Shown in pieces: positions 47,700 to 59,876 of a stretch of 64,000 nucleotides of DNA. Below the pieces are notes generated by a model. It was not told the DNA's origin. It saw only the letters and a list, made by a program, of their open reading frames with translations, and ran no database searches. A program made the translations under genes and the position numbers. Position 1 is the first letter of the stretch, and each line of letters starts with the position of its first letter. Origin of the DNA: Cycas panzhihuaensis (lineage: Eukaryota > Cycadophyta); assembly GCA_023213395.1 (NCBI GenBank), contig CM041465.1, positions 216,263,741 to 216,327,740 of the forward strand. The letters are read 5' to 3'.

Positions 47700-49520
47700 G
47701 TTATTGTGGTGGACAACTGTAAGAACATCAGTATAGTGATGTTGAGCTTTATTGAGATGATGTCGAGGTGAGACAGGATGACTTTGAGATGTTGCGGGCT
47801 CTTGAAGGTCATCATGATGCCCTAATACGCATCGAGCCAGCACCTCCTAGTAGATATTATTTCCTACTAGGACCAACGGAGGCATGTTTTCCATCTTCCC
47901 TAAGTAGGGGATGTTATTATTACATTAGGAAACATTAAGAGGATTTTGGACGTATTAGTGGGAGGAGCACCAACATCACTGGTTATGTTGCCTAGTACAG
48001 ATGTTGCACACATAAAGGAAGCCACATACTTTATAAGATAGGATAGGTAAGATCGACGAGGGATGTCAATTCAGGCAATGGTGATGTTTAGAGTTCCTTG
48101 AGTAAGGAATCTTATTACATTGGCGATTATATTCTGGATGTCCCAAAAATAAAGTTATAGAGATATATCAGGTAGATGGATGGCCATAGTCAGGAGGTGC
48201 GAGGCTAGATTAGGCTACCTTGATAGTAACTAACTTGGTAGCATAGCTAGATCAGATCTGGGTGGCAGGGAGAGGAGGATTCTCCTATTACACATAGTTA
48301 TAGTGCTGGTTCTTCGACCACTTCAAAGTGGTGGCACCATCAAGAGGACCACATCCCATCTTAGCGTGGGCACCTATGGTCCACATATGGTGGACTTGGT
48401 TCAAAGGGACAGAGGACCAGGTTCATATACAGAGGTTAGTGGAGGCTACATCACTAGATTTACTCACCCTAGCATATTATACAGTGGATCCATATAGAGA
48501 GGTACACTAGGAGAGTGACAATGTAGTAGGGGAGCTAGGAAATGAGCCTAATGAGGGTGGAGGTAATGATGGAGGTGATGGGGCAGGCCTATTAGGAGCT
48601 ATAAGAGTTGAGGTAGGCCTATCGACACTTGCGAGGAGAGGCAGGCCACCACATGCACCAGTAGGTAGAGAGAGAGAGTTATGGGTAGAGCTCCAGTAGC
48701 TGCTGTGGCTATGGTGGCAGCAGCAAAGGTGGTGATAACCACAACAGAGGGAGGCGTAGAGGCAAGATGTGCTCCGATGGCCCAAGAGGAAGGGAGATAG
48801 TGCTAGAGGCAGAGGCGGTAGCTGAGGGAGGTTCTACGGAGGAGGTGATCACTAGAGCCGAAGGGTCAATTGTCCCAAGAGGTGAGACACTACCCTAACT
48901 TGATGTCTTTTCAATCACTAGCTGCTTAGATAGTTTACTTTGATTTGATTTGGATGCTTTCACATATATTTATTAGACTAACATATGGTATGTATGGTTT
49001 GGCAAGTGTAGTGGAGATGATGAGGCTACTAGAGGCGGTAGTCTAGGAGTTGTTTCACCAGGTCTATGCAGAGGAATGGCTTCCCATCCTAGATAGTAAA
49101 GAGACTTGATCGATGAGGGCACACACAATGGTATTCGCCCTATTGATCAAAGCTAAGGACATATGGGTAGCAGAGTCCCAAGGACACCATGTGAGGATAA
49201 TATAACTGCAAGATAAACTAGATGGACTTTGCATAAAGAGAGACCAGATGGTTATAGAGAAAGATGCCCTATGAGGCTAGATCCAAGCACTAGAGGCTCA
49301 AGGAGGAGGAGCAGTAGGCAGAAATGTGAGGAGTGAGATCAGGATTACCATGCTGGAGGAGAGACTCCGAGGAGTATAGGGGGAGAGGGATCATATCTAG
49401 GCGAGATACGATCAACTAGTAGAGCAGATTGCCACTAGGTTTTCATGGAGTGGATCTCATACCCATATGATAATGGTGACCTAGAGGAGGCCTCAAGACG
49501 AGGAGAGCGAGGTGGGGAGC
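47700..49520 (+). pseudogene. plant mobile domain-like reading frame, copy II
   Basis: Broken frames parallel to copy III: VVDNCKNISIVMLSFIEMM, RHVFHLP then VGDVIITLGNIKRILDVLVG, SYRDISGRWMAIVRRCEARL, QIWVAGRGGFSYYT, PHPILAWAPMVHIWW, VHIQRLVEATSLDLL. The FHLP...GD(M)...T...ILG pattern resembles the start of the PMD (aminotransferase-like plant mobile domain) found in plant gypsy and Mutator elements and MAIN-type proteins. After a probable intron (48882-49006) come VVEMMRLLEAVV and a heptad-rich stretch (RNVRSEIRITMLEERLRGV), coiled-coil-like. Several stops: a pseudogene. Confidence 0.5.
48882..49006 (+). other. probable intron in PMD-like frame, copy II
   Basis: GTGAGACACTACC at the 5' end matches copy III exactly. 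GACTAAC (48976-48982) is a good branch site, and AG is at 49005-49006. Flanking exon sequence aligns with copy III (VVE reading on). Confidence 0.6.
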
Positions 49521-49962
49521 TCACATCAATGTCATAGGAGCCTAGGAGGTATGTGGTCTCTTAGCAAGGGATCTCGTAGGTAAGGAGATGATACCTCCTG
49601 AGGGCAAGGCATTAATGAGTTTTGATGTATTATTGGTTTTGGGTAGGAAAGTATTGGACCTCTAAGGAATCTCACCATATGTAGACACATGATTATGCTC
49701 CTCCCTGTAAGGATTCTAGCTTCCTTAGGAATGATGCCTAGATGATGATGATGTACTACATGACCTTATATGATATGATTCATATATATATATATAAATG
49801 GGGGCCTATTAGTACCCTATTTGACCCATGATGATAGAGTATTGTGATGGTTTTATGATGTTATTGTATTGTTTATTTGTTTATGCATATGCATGGAGAG
49901 ATTGATGCATGTAGATATGGGTGCACAGGTGTATGAAGGATTATGTATTATGGCGATCTTTG

Positions 49963-50440
49963 TTGATTCATGGTGATTGCAAATAGGATTTTATCACTAA
50001 GCAAGTTTTCTTCTATTCTCTCTAGCTTATTTCTAATATTAGTCAACTTATTTAAATAGTTGTTAATATTACTCTTATTCTCAATGTAGGAGTTGAATAG
50101 TTCACCCAATAAGATGACCAAATAGTTTATCTTCTTTTTTTAAATGTGTCAAAGAGGGTCTTCTAAATGTCGTGTATCTATTCAATTTATGGATAATTGC
50201 CCTCTGATATGGGGTAAATGAGAGCTTCAACAGACCACTGCCATGGAGCTTCTTTATTTGTGTGTGTTTATTTAGTTCAATATCAGGCTCCCCTTCTTTT
50301 TTCTTGGGTGAACCCTCGTAGGTTAGGTCCCAGAGCTTTTGGACCATCAACATGAGTTTTATATTGGACTTCTACTCCTTAAAATTAGTGCCATCAAAGA
50401 TCACTTGTAGCAATAAGGTAGTTCTGGTATCCATATCTAT
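49963..50440 (-). pseudogene. gag: copia gag N-terminal part (A-)
   Basis: Minus strand, 83-residue open piece at 50102-50353: LWDLTYEGSPKKKEGEPDIE, SGLLKLSFTPYQRAIIHKLN; then LFNSYIENKSNINNYLNKL and EENLLSDKILFAITMN down to 49963, where the PMD-like repeat interrupts. The same protein continues at 40742. Start near 50440 (MDTRTTLLQ), parallel to A+ at 14075. Fewer stops than A+. Confidence 0.82.
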
Positions 50441-51681
50441 AGATACTTTAAGTTTGCTTTTACTTAATTGCCAAACCTAATTATAAGTCTTAATTTGCAA
50501 TGATTATCACTTTACAAAGCTTAAATCACTACTCTATATACCATTTTACTGAGAAATTGATGTATGTACCATGCATTTTTCTATAAAGATATGCCTTTTA
50601 ACGTTAATCAAAGATGTCAATATATTAAAAAGGCTCTTTTAACATTATAAACTTCTTGACAAATGTAATAAGATCTCAATGCTAGATGTTGCATATTGTT
50701 GGGCCAATTCCAAATGGAGTAACTTTAAACAAATGTTATAAAATGCTTAAAAATGAATAAATCACTTTATTCAAAGGTTTTTTTAACCATGTATTAAATT
50801 TGAATATTTAAAAGGAATATTCTCTTTAATTGCATCACCTCCAAAAAATCGTGCAATTAATATTAAATCCATGTGCTTATAAAATATATTAAAATATCCT
50901 ATTATATATTGAATATTATTTAAATATTAATTTTATTCAATGTTTTATTATTTCATTCTTTGTTTTGACGCAACAAATGGTGGTGGCTTTATGCAATTAA
51001 TTTCGAAAGGGAATAGCTAATTAATAATTAATTTTTAATGTTGAAGCTATTGGAACCTTAAGAAATTGATTAAATATATGAAATCAACTTATTTTATGAT
51101 CAACACATCATTTGAGTTGGTCATGGCTATGACATGAAATCGTCAAACTACACAGGATCAAAATAGTCTTTTACTCCCTCTAAATAACTTTTAATCTCAA
51201 TGAAATTAGACTCTAGTTATACACAAGTAAGTCAGAGGCTTCTATCAGTGATTAGTTTTCCTGAATGAAGTCAAATGAAGGTAGGTTCTTCCTCAAACTC
51301 ACTTAGTTCAAGCAGTAACTAAGATTTAATTTGATAGCTCTTAATATTGTTAATTTTTTATTGTACAACTTCAATTTTATGTCTAACACTATCAAACATT
51401 ACCCAATGTCCTTAAAGCTTACCCAACAATAGTTTATGATACCCAATCTGAGCCCAAAATCATTATATAGCTTTAATTGATAGCTAATATCATTATATAA
51501 CTTCCAATGATGGTGTCACAGGCATATAATATACCCAATACATTTTAGCAACTCTAGATGGCCTCTTTTCTCTATGTTAACCAGATCTATAAATCTTTAA
51601 TCTTTGAGTTTAACTAGTTACTAATAAACTCTCTTGTTTCCAATCTTAAATCTGAGTTCTAACATTATTCCTTACTTTTCT
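50441..51681 (-). other. leader region of copia A-
   Basis: About 1.2 kb between the gag start and primer site, AT-rich, with no recognisable frame. Unusually long for a copia leader, which suggests extra decayed sequence, but no other element was recognised. Confidence 0.5.
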
Positions 51682-51696
51682 CAAGCTTTGATATTG
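51682..51696 (-). promoter_or_regulatory. primer binding site of A-
   Basis: The minus strand reads CAATATCAAAGCTTG directly next to the LTR end; ATATCAAAGC aligns with the Met-tRNA site GGTATCAGAGC with a few changes. Confidence 0.6.
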
Positions 51697-52124
51697 TGTT
51701 AAGGTTTGTGTATGTGTAGGCTATAGGTCAGGTGTTAAACCAGCAAGAGGAAAGGATTGTTATATTCGAGGAACATGCATAAAAAGACTCAAACACTAGA
51801 TTTATCGTGGAAAACTCCTGAGAGAGAAAACCCACTAACACAATGTTTATTATATTAAAATATTAAAACAATATAGTATTCAATAGTGAGATGGAATATG
51901 AGTTGATAGGATGAGATTACATCGACCTGAATTGATTGGTTAAAATACCAAGGGGGTATGTATAAATATACCCTAAAATAGTGTCATGACCCTTCATGTA
52001 TGGACATGATTCTTCATCATACCTGTTCATATAGAGACACATCCCTTTATCATACTTGCTTATGATAACTATTCCCTAATGAAGCATTAAGTATATAGTT
52101 AGCCTAAGTTAAATATTGTTAACA
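51697..52124 (-). repeat. 5' LTR of copia A-
   Basis: 428 bp. The plus strand begins TGTTAAGG and ends GTTAACA, giving matched inverted ends. Closely similar to 38252-38688 and, in the opposite orientation, to 21637-22053. Confidence 0.88.
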
Positions 52125-52139
52125 ATCAAGGATAAAAAG

Positions 52140-53450
52140 GAAGGAGTCCTAGAGATAGATGAAGAGGAATAATACAATGCTCCTATTATCATAAAAATGG
52201 GCACTTATAAAATAATTATTTTATAAAATATCCAACATACAAAGAGGAGCAACAAATATAACAATTAAAAAACTAAGGGAGAATCAGAGACTTTTCCTAT
52301 TCAGTTTAATAACTAATAAAGAGGACAATAGTTGGTATATATAATCAAGTTTGTTTACTCATATGACTGATAGGAAAGAATGGTTTAAAGAGTTAGATAA
52401 CACTCAAATAAGTAAAATCATGTTTAGGGATAATACTACTCAACTTGCAATAGGTAAAGGTAATTTAGCCATCCAAATATATTTTAGAGAGACTAAGTGT
52501 ATTAATGATGTACTTCATGTCCCTACACTAAAAAAGAACTTACTATTAGTTAGATAAATGATGGAGTAAAAGTATAAAGTTATCTTTAACAATGGTAAGT
52601 ATATAATTAGGAATAAGTTAAAGAATAACACCATAGTTGTTAAGGGTCAAATGACTTGTGATAGATTATTTAAATTAGTCATAACCCCAAATGACTATTA
52701 TGCCTTAAATGTATCAATTAATGTGGATAGTAAGATTTGGCATAAAAGATTTGATCATATGAATTACAATAACTTAGAATTGATGATAAATATGAAAATG
52801 GTGATTAGTTTATCCAATATTATAAAAAGGTTTGTGAGGGATGCATACCATATAAACATTAAAGGGAAGGATTCCCAAATAATAGTTATAGAGAAAATGA
52901 GCATATTCAATTAGTGTACATAGATCTATATGGATCAATAGATGTATCATCACTTGGAGGAGCTAAGTACTTCATAACTTTTATTGATGACTTCATAAGA
53001 ATAACTTGGGTTTATTTTTTAATGTTTAAATTAGATACACTTTAATGCTTTATTAATGTTAAAGTGATGATCGAAAGCCAAAATAACTATAAAATGTTGA
53101 CCCTTAGATCAAATAATGAAGGTAAATTCATTTCTAATAAATTCAAAGACTATTACAAGTACTATAGGATAAAGAAACAACTCACTAATCCTTACATCCC
53201 TCAACAAAATGGGGTAGCAAAAAGGATAAATAGGAGTATTATTAAGATGACTAAGAGCATGTTTAAAGAGAAGCATCTTGGTAATGAGTATTTGGTAGAA
53301 GTTATTTATATAGATATTTATCTATTGAACAAATGCATAATAAAGCCAGTGATATGGGTCACACATGAAGAGGCTTATACAGGTCACAAGCTAATTATCG
53401 AATACTTAAAAGAGTTTTTGGGTGCATACCATATGTATATATTCTAGAAT
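52140..53450 (+). pseudogene. pol: copia knuckle, protease and integrase (D)
   Basis: Knuckle CSYYHKNGHL (Tyr for the second Cys) near 52175. The protease context WYI-stop-SSLFTHMTDRKEWF (about 52333-52385) has a stop where the catalytic Asp should be. Integrase: WHKRFDHMNYNNLELMINMK, FIDDFIRITWVYF, LRSNNEGKFISNKFKDYYK (Asn for the second Asp, 53112-53114), YIPQQNGVAKRINRSIIK (catalytic Glu replaced by Lys: AKR for AER). Open pieces: 52351-52557, 52651-52914, 53064-53447. No catalytic set is complete. Confidence 0.88.
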
Positions 53451-53499
53451 AAAGGAAGTCCATGTTCGATGATAAAATTACTAAGTTCATATTTAAAGG

Positions 53500-55370
53500 A
53501 TATAGTGATATATCAAGATTCTATAAATTACATGACCCTAAGGGTAAAAGAATCATCATGAGCATGGATGTCATCTTTAATAAAGATGAATTCTATTAAG
53601 AAAAAGTTGTTGAAAAAGATAAAGATAAAAACATTATGGTTGATATATAACTTAACTTAAATGGTATAAATATACCTAATACAAGATGAGCAAGTCCATC
53701 CACTTCAAATTAGAAGGTACTAAAATGGGTACAAAAGGGTCATAACCCTCAAGATATTTTAGATGCTAACTTTAACTAGATCTCAAAGGGTAATTTTTGC
53801 ACTAATAACTTAAGTTATAGAGTCAAATGGGCCTCAAAACTTTGAAGAGGTAAATAATCAAGATAAATGGAAAGAAATAATAAAAGAGGAATATAGTACG
53901 TTAGTAAAAATTAACACTTAAGAGTTAGTTAATTTGTCACCAAGGAAGAATACTATTAGAATTAAATAGGTCTATAAGACCAAGTATAAGTTAGATGATT
54001 TAATTAATAAGTATAAGACATGATTAGTTATAAATGGTTATGTTCAAGTTGAAGAAATAAACTATAATAAAACATTTGTACCAGTTGTAAGGTTGGAAAT
54101 AGTTAGATTAATCATAGCCTTATTTGCATAATAAGGTTAGATAGTCCATCAGATGGATGTAAAGAGTGACTTCTTGAATGGGTATGTTGAAGAGATATGT
54201 ACAACAACTAAGGGTTTTAAAGCAAAGGGTAAGGAATATAAGGTCCATAAACTCAAAAAAGCCTTATATGGACTTATACATGTAACTAGAGCATGGTATT
54301 ATAGGATTGATAAATACTTTAATGATAAAGGATTCTTAAGGAGCCAAGCAAACCCTAACTTATACATATAGTTGGAAGATAACTCAATATTGATTACAAG
54401 CTTATATATGGATGACCTAATATATATAGGGAATTATGATTATTTATGCCAAAAATTTAAGAAAGATGTGTGTAAAGAGTTTAAAATAATAGATTTATGA
54501 CTTATGCATTATTTCTTCAGCATTGAAGTATGGCAAGATGAAACTAGGATATTTGTGTCACAAAAGAAATACACATTTGATATGTTGCATAAATTTAACA
54601 TGGCCAATTGTAAGCCACTTGTAATACCAATGGAAGTTGAGTTAAAATTATTTAAGTTGGAGAGGTCAGAATTTGTTTACCTTACTCTTTATAGGTAGTT
54701 GATTAGGAGCCTTTTTTACTTAACTTCAACTCAACTGAATACTATGTATACAGTCAATGTAATTTCTAGGTTTATGTATAAGCCTAAGGTAAAACATTTG
54801 TAAGTAACCAAAATGATTCTCAAGTATCTTAGAGGAACCATCAGGTATGGATTATATTACAGGTCATTAGGGGATTACATGTTGATTGGTTATACAAACT
54901 CATATTGGGTAGGTTGTATAAATGATAAGAAGTCTACTTTAGGTTATGCATTCAATTTAAATTCAACAACAATAGTATAAAGTTTAAAAAAATAATAAAT
55001 AATGTCTTTTTTTACTACAAAAATAGAGTATAAGATAGTTGTAGCAAGAGGTTGTGAGATAATTTAGTTTAAGAGATTGCTTCAAGATTTATAGGAGGAA
55101 TATATTAGTCCCACATAATTATTTTATGATAACTAAAGTATAATTTAGATGATTATAAATCTAATGTTTCATATGGTAGGACTAAGCACATTGAAACACA
55201 ATATCACTTTATCAGGGAACTAATATAACAAGGTGAGTTGGAGTTAGTCTATTATAGCATAAAGGATTAGGTTGTAAACATCTTAATAAAGGCACTTAGG
55301 AAAATAAAATTGATTAAATTCATAGATAAGCTTGGAGTCACCATAAATAGGTATTATAGAGGAGAAATAT
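53500..55370 (+). pseudogene. pol: copia reverse transcriptase-RNase H (D)
   Basis: RT: YKTKYKLDDLINKYKT, TFVPVVRLEIVRLIIAL, QMDVKSDFLNGYVEEICTT, KLKKALYGLIHVTRAWYYR, then SLYMDDLIYIGNYD with an intact catalytic YMDD (about 54402-54420). Later FSIEVWQDETRIFVSQKKY, PLVIPMEVELKLFKLE, NVISRFMYKPKVKHL, KYLRGTIRYGLYY. RNase H: GYTNSYWVGCINDKKSTLGY, TKIEYKIVVARGCEII and a poor C-terminus. Stops separate the pieces (53641, 54372, 54697 and others). Confidence 0.9.
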
Positions 55371-55380
55371 TAGGATAATG

Positions 55381-56990
55381 CCCATATTGGAGTTATTTAC
55401 CAAACGTAATATATCTAATTATGGTTATACATTTTTAGCATTTATCAATGCCAAGCGATGGTGGACTTTGAGAGGTGTACTAAAATACTCTCAGTCCTGC
55501 CTATTTATCTATGGGGTCTGAAGACCCTAGTATTCATCAATACCACCCTATTATTAGAGCTCTTTGTCCTTTATTCCTCTTGTCATTTTGCTCTTTATTC
55601 CTACAATCACTCTCATTAAACCAAAATTGCTATTAACAAAATTATGTTATATATAGGAGCATTTCTCTTTCTAGTTTTAAAATATTTACATTATTTTAAA
55701 GTATATAAAAAGTAGTTAAGGTGCTATGTTCAATTTTTTTTGTAAAATTTTTAATAAAATTTTGGAATGATTATATAAATTTTTATATTCTTATAATTTT
55801 ATAAATATTTTTATTTCTCTGTAATTTTCATTAGAATAATCATCACTTTTATAAATTTTCATACTTTTGTCTCTTATACAATAGGATATAGTATCATTTT
55901 TTAAGAACATTATATTGATTTTGGTGGTAGAGCCTTAGGGATGGTGCTACATTAAATATTAAGTAGTAATTATTTATTAAAAAGAACTACTAATATATAG
56001 ATAAAATAAAAGGCATAATTTGCTCAATAAGGGCATAACCCAAAGAGGGAAAAACTCTAGATCAAAATATTGTGATGATATTGCCATATTTAGTGTTATA
56101 TAGTTTGGTACATGGAAGTTGACTTGGACTAGGGCAAATTAGCCTAGAAATGACTAGATGTTGTGGCTTTGAAATATAAGAAGTCCTCCCTTTTCCTTTA
56201 TAAGGAGGTTTCTTATAAATCTTAAGATGATTTTTAACAAATCCCTATGTTTCATATATGGTATCCTTTATTGATAGTCTATTTTGTCTAATGAGATATT
56301 TTATTATAGTTTTAGATATAAGTACCTTTGATCCTTTTCTTAGTATATTATGTGGCTAAAGGATTATTTCCCCTTCTTTGTTAGAAATATATAGTTTTGT
56401 TAGAGGGATAACATAGAAGCCCACCTTCTTAATCAAGATTAATATGTTGAAAACATCATGGAACCTATTTTTTAAGGGTAGGTTGAAGGTATATATAACT
56501 TTACCTATACTTCCCTTTATCTAGTATGATTTATAAAACCTTAGCATGAATTTATTTGCCTTATTATCATAAGATGCTTGTTTATAAGGATATGACCATA
56601 TATACTCCCAATTCTATATTTTAATTTAAATTTTTTTTTTTTTTACTAATATGCTTACCAATTCACTTGGTTTTTTTATTATATTATAGTTGTCCTTAAG
56701 CATCTCATGGATTTTTTAGCTTGCAAAACTAGTTTTTATATTGCTAGTATCTTTGTTATTGTGTACAAGTAACCAACTATGATGGGTAATGAAGAACCAC
56801 ATAGAGCTATAAATGGAGCCATCAGTAATATGGAACAATACTTTATATTATACTAGTATTTTGCTAAGTGAATTGATTTTATCATTTGGTTTGGTTTTCT
56901 TTAGTGTAGCATCTTAGGTATGTCTCTAAACACTTGTTGACTATCTTTGACTAGCAATCTATCTTCTAGTGATATGATATATTCATTACA
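55381..56990. other. 1.6 kb without clear gene
   Basis: AT-rich sequence between copia D and a gypsy integrase remnant. It may contain the D 3' LTR on the left and decayed gypsy on the right, but no motif was firm enough to annotate. Confidence 0.5.
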
Positions 56991-56999
56991 AATTCTTTT

Positions 57000-57480
57000 C
57001 CTACTAAGTTAATTGGTTCTTTTACCAAAAGTTACTAATGAATTTAGGGTCTCTATTAGTTATGATCTTCTTTAGAAATCCATGTAATTTATGAATATAT
57101 TTTAAGAAAAGTTTGATAATTTATGGTGCACTATAAGTTATCAACATTACAATGAAGTGGGCATACTTTTTGAGGTAATCAATGACCATAAATATGGCAT
57201 CATTGCCATCAAATTTAGAGAGACTTATAATGAAACATATTGATATTACTTCCCACTTTTAATTAAGAATATATAGTGGTTATAGTAGTTCTAGATTTTA
57301 TATGTATTCTATCTTTTACCTCTAGTCAATATCATACTCATCAATGAATGTTTTTATCTTTTTTAATGCCTATTTAGTAGAATGATCAATTATTTTATCT
57401 TTTCATATATCTTAGCAAAACTAGAATATCCTATTAATGGTAATTTATAGTGTTTTTAGAGTATCTTATTTTTGAAACTT
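57000..57480 (-). pseudogene. pol: gypsy integrase remnant
   Basis: The minus strand reads, from high to low, a decayed zinc-finger part (YEKIK...FY and KKDKNIH pattern, about 57310-57470), then ISLSKFDGNDAIFMVIDYLK, KYAHFIVM, FLKYIHKLHGFLKKIITNRD, PKFISNFW (57000-57260). This is the chromovirus-type integrase core: the IITDRDPKF motif reads IITNRDPKF. Sequence upstream in reading order is cut off at 57496 by PMD-like repeat copy III. Confidence 0.8.
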
Positions 57481-59700
57481 GAATTGCTTAGTAGATGGAA
57501 TCGCGTCTGCGGGATGGTCACTACACTTAGTAAAGGTTAAGGTGGCCAATGACCAATACTGGAAAGTGGATAAGATCCTACAAGCAAAAGAGAACACCAC
57601 ACAAGGCATCCATACGCCAGAGCATAAGTTTGGGACCCACAAATCGTGCCTAACTTCCCTAGAGTAGCTTTCGCTTTTGGTTTTGAGGGGCAGATACATG
57701 TAGGGGTATCTCGGGTAACCCTAAAGGATGAGGTCCTCCCACCCTTAGATGGCCATAAGGGAGGAGGAGGCCTAACAAAGTAGATAGACTCGGTAGGAAA
57801 GATGTATGACATGGGTATGATGTATAGGCAAATGAAATAGGAGTGCAATATAGCAGCAAGAACCTTTCCTATATCTACTAACTCAAGGCATGCCCAGAGT
57901 AGGTAGGAGTGATGGCAAAGATGGGCCATGTATGAGAAAATAGAAGTGATGTTGTGTGTGTGTGTGCTTTCAGAAAGAAAATATGACCAACACTTCCTCT
58001 CTCTCATTTCCTTTTATAAACAAAAGTTTAAGGAAAGAAATATTTTACATATAGTCAAGCATACATGCTAAAGTGAATATGCAACTAAGGGAATATTTGT
58101 GCTTCAGATGAGAAAAAAGGGGGTGGTACGATTCCTAGAAAGTGCTCTTTACTAAGACACCATTCATGCAATATGTAGATGCCAGATGAATGCACACGAA
58201 TCACTTATTACCCTTTCTTTTTTGGTGTAGTTTATCATGCAAGCATATGTGCCAAACAAAAAAAAGGAAAAGGAAGAGCCAAGTGAGAAGGGATGGTGCA
58301 TACCTGGAGGTCGTGCGGTTGGAAGAGGGCCTTCACCCGAGATTCATGTTTGTCTTCTCATCCTCACTCTATACGTAGTCAACATTGTGGTGAAGGTGGA
58401 ATGGGGGCTTCCTTACCTTCCTTGTGTAAAGAGAAATAAAATGGAAAGAGCAAATGACTGTGCAAGAGAGCAGGAAACCAAAGAAGATGATAAAGGAAAT
58501 GAAAAAGGCAAGGGTCTACCCAGATCATAGTACTTCCTTCCCCTTGTAAATACTACCACATCACTTGCACTTATAAAGACCTTTGCCCTCCCAAGAGGGT
58601 TGCTAAGAAATTGAACAAATATGCATACAATAATATAATGACAAACTACTAAAAGATAATATGTTACATTAGTTAATTCTCCACAAAAGACAACTCTATA
58701 ATATCTCCTAAAAGAAAGCACTAAAACCTTCCAAGCAAGAAGGAGGTTAGCCTCGAAATGGCCAACCCTTTGGTCTATGTACTTCCACGCTACCCTAAAG
58801 TATAAAGAGAAGCAAATAGGATAGACTATGGGTGAAATAACAAGAAGAGGATAGGTGATGTAAAGTTTATGGGTAGTTGCCAGTGTTGCAAACGTTCTAT
58901 AGGGAGCAAGTTGCAATGTAGGCAGTAACAAGGCTAAGGATGAGTGTTGGGCACTGTGAAGGGATAAAAGAAAGGCCCAATATGAGGCGTGAAGGCCTGA
59001 GTCTAGCGCAATAAGTGCTACACACACTAAAACTCAGTGCAAGCCCAATCCTGGAGGTTCCCAGGGCATACCAAGAAAGGCACGGGTGAGGGAGAGGAAG
59101 GAGGAGCAAGGTTTGCCCTTAGAGAGTTGGCTTAGTGGGTATAGATCTTATGTTACTCTCTCTACTCACACCTTACGGGTCCTCTCCCATAGCCTTCTTG
59201 GATATATCCAAGAGAGGACAAGGGATACTGAGGTCATAGGCTAGAATAAATGGAAGAATTATGCTTTCATATGGTAGAACACCAAAACATGAAGTATGTG
59301 TCAAAAAAGACTTGCCTATGTAAGCTAAACTTAAGCAAAGGATGAGCAATGAAGAAGGGTACCTGATGGGCTAAGATAAGTGCAGGTCTGCCCTTATGAA
59401 CAGTAGAGAGCATCAGGTTGAAGAAGCTTACAAGAAGCTTCTGAGTTGCAGGAGGTGAGAGCTCGCTGGAAACTGAAGGGTGCACATGGAGGCCACTCTT
59501 TTATGCAAACCTTTGCTTAGAGACATTGATGGAGAGGCTTGTTGCCTCGAAGCAGTGCTGCAATAGGTAGGTTCCAGGTTGATATGCCAGAAACACAGGT
59601 ATACCAAGTATTCTGTAGAGTATCCCTATGAGAACTAAGATAAGAGAAGAAAAGAAGTGTTGTTTAAGAGCCAAGAGAGGTAAATGAGATTCTTTTTGGG

Positions 59701-59739
59701 ATATATACCCATTCTAACCCTAATCAAGTAATTAGGGTT
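59701..59739 (-). promoter_or_regulatory. minus-strand TATA and telo-box promoter, copy III
   Basis: Inverted telo-boxes AACCCTAAT-CAAGTA-ATTAGGGTT (59716-59739) upstream, on the minus strand, of TATATAT (59701-59707), then CTCTCTTGGCTCTTAAAC and a CTTCTTTTCTTCTC-type leader. Conserved in all three copies. Confidence 0.58.
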
Positions 59740-59838
59740 CGGGTAGGGCTAATTTGGCAACTTATCCACATGGTAGTTCTGCAAAAAGGGCAAAAATTAT
59801 CATGGAAGATTTAAAAAATAGTGAGAAACAGTCACATC

Positions 59839-59876
59839 ATGGTAAACTTCATGGTACCATAGCAAACTTTGCGGTA
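59839..59876. repeat. AAACTT-N3-GGTAC motif pair, copy III
   Basis: AAACTTCATGGTACC then AAACTTTGCGGTACC in direct repeat; copy I has the same pair at about 12824-12860. A single unit in reverse orientation lies at about 62343-62366, on the other side of the plus promoter. Confidence 0.6.

Larger units (their letters stand above)
52125..55380 (+). mobile_element. Ty1/copia element D, pol part
   Basis: Plus-strand copia sequence from a knuckle (about 52170) through protease, integrase, RT and RNase H to about 55370. Copia A- is inserted directly before it. A purine-rich GAGGAGAAATATTAGG near 55360 may be its polypurine tract, but no LTR could be confirmed to the right. Confidence 0.82.

Noticed and set aside
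48303-48510. Two overlapping short plus-strand frames as separate genes
   Set aside because: They are frame-shifted pieces of the same PMD-like protein seen in copy III.
49780-49800. Short TA run as a second expanded microsatellite
   Set aside because: Only about 20 nt; ordinary in AT-rich sequence.
58413-59027. 204-residue minus-strand open frame inside PMD-like repeat copy III
   Set aside because: The equivalent regions of copies I and II are not open in this frame and no motif is recognisable; the hydrophobic composition follows from base composition. It lies downstream of the minus promoter, so a non-coding transcript remains possible.
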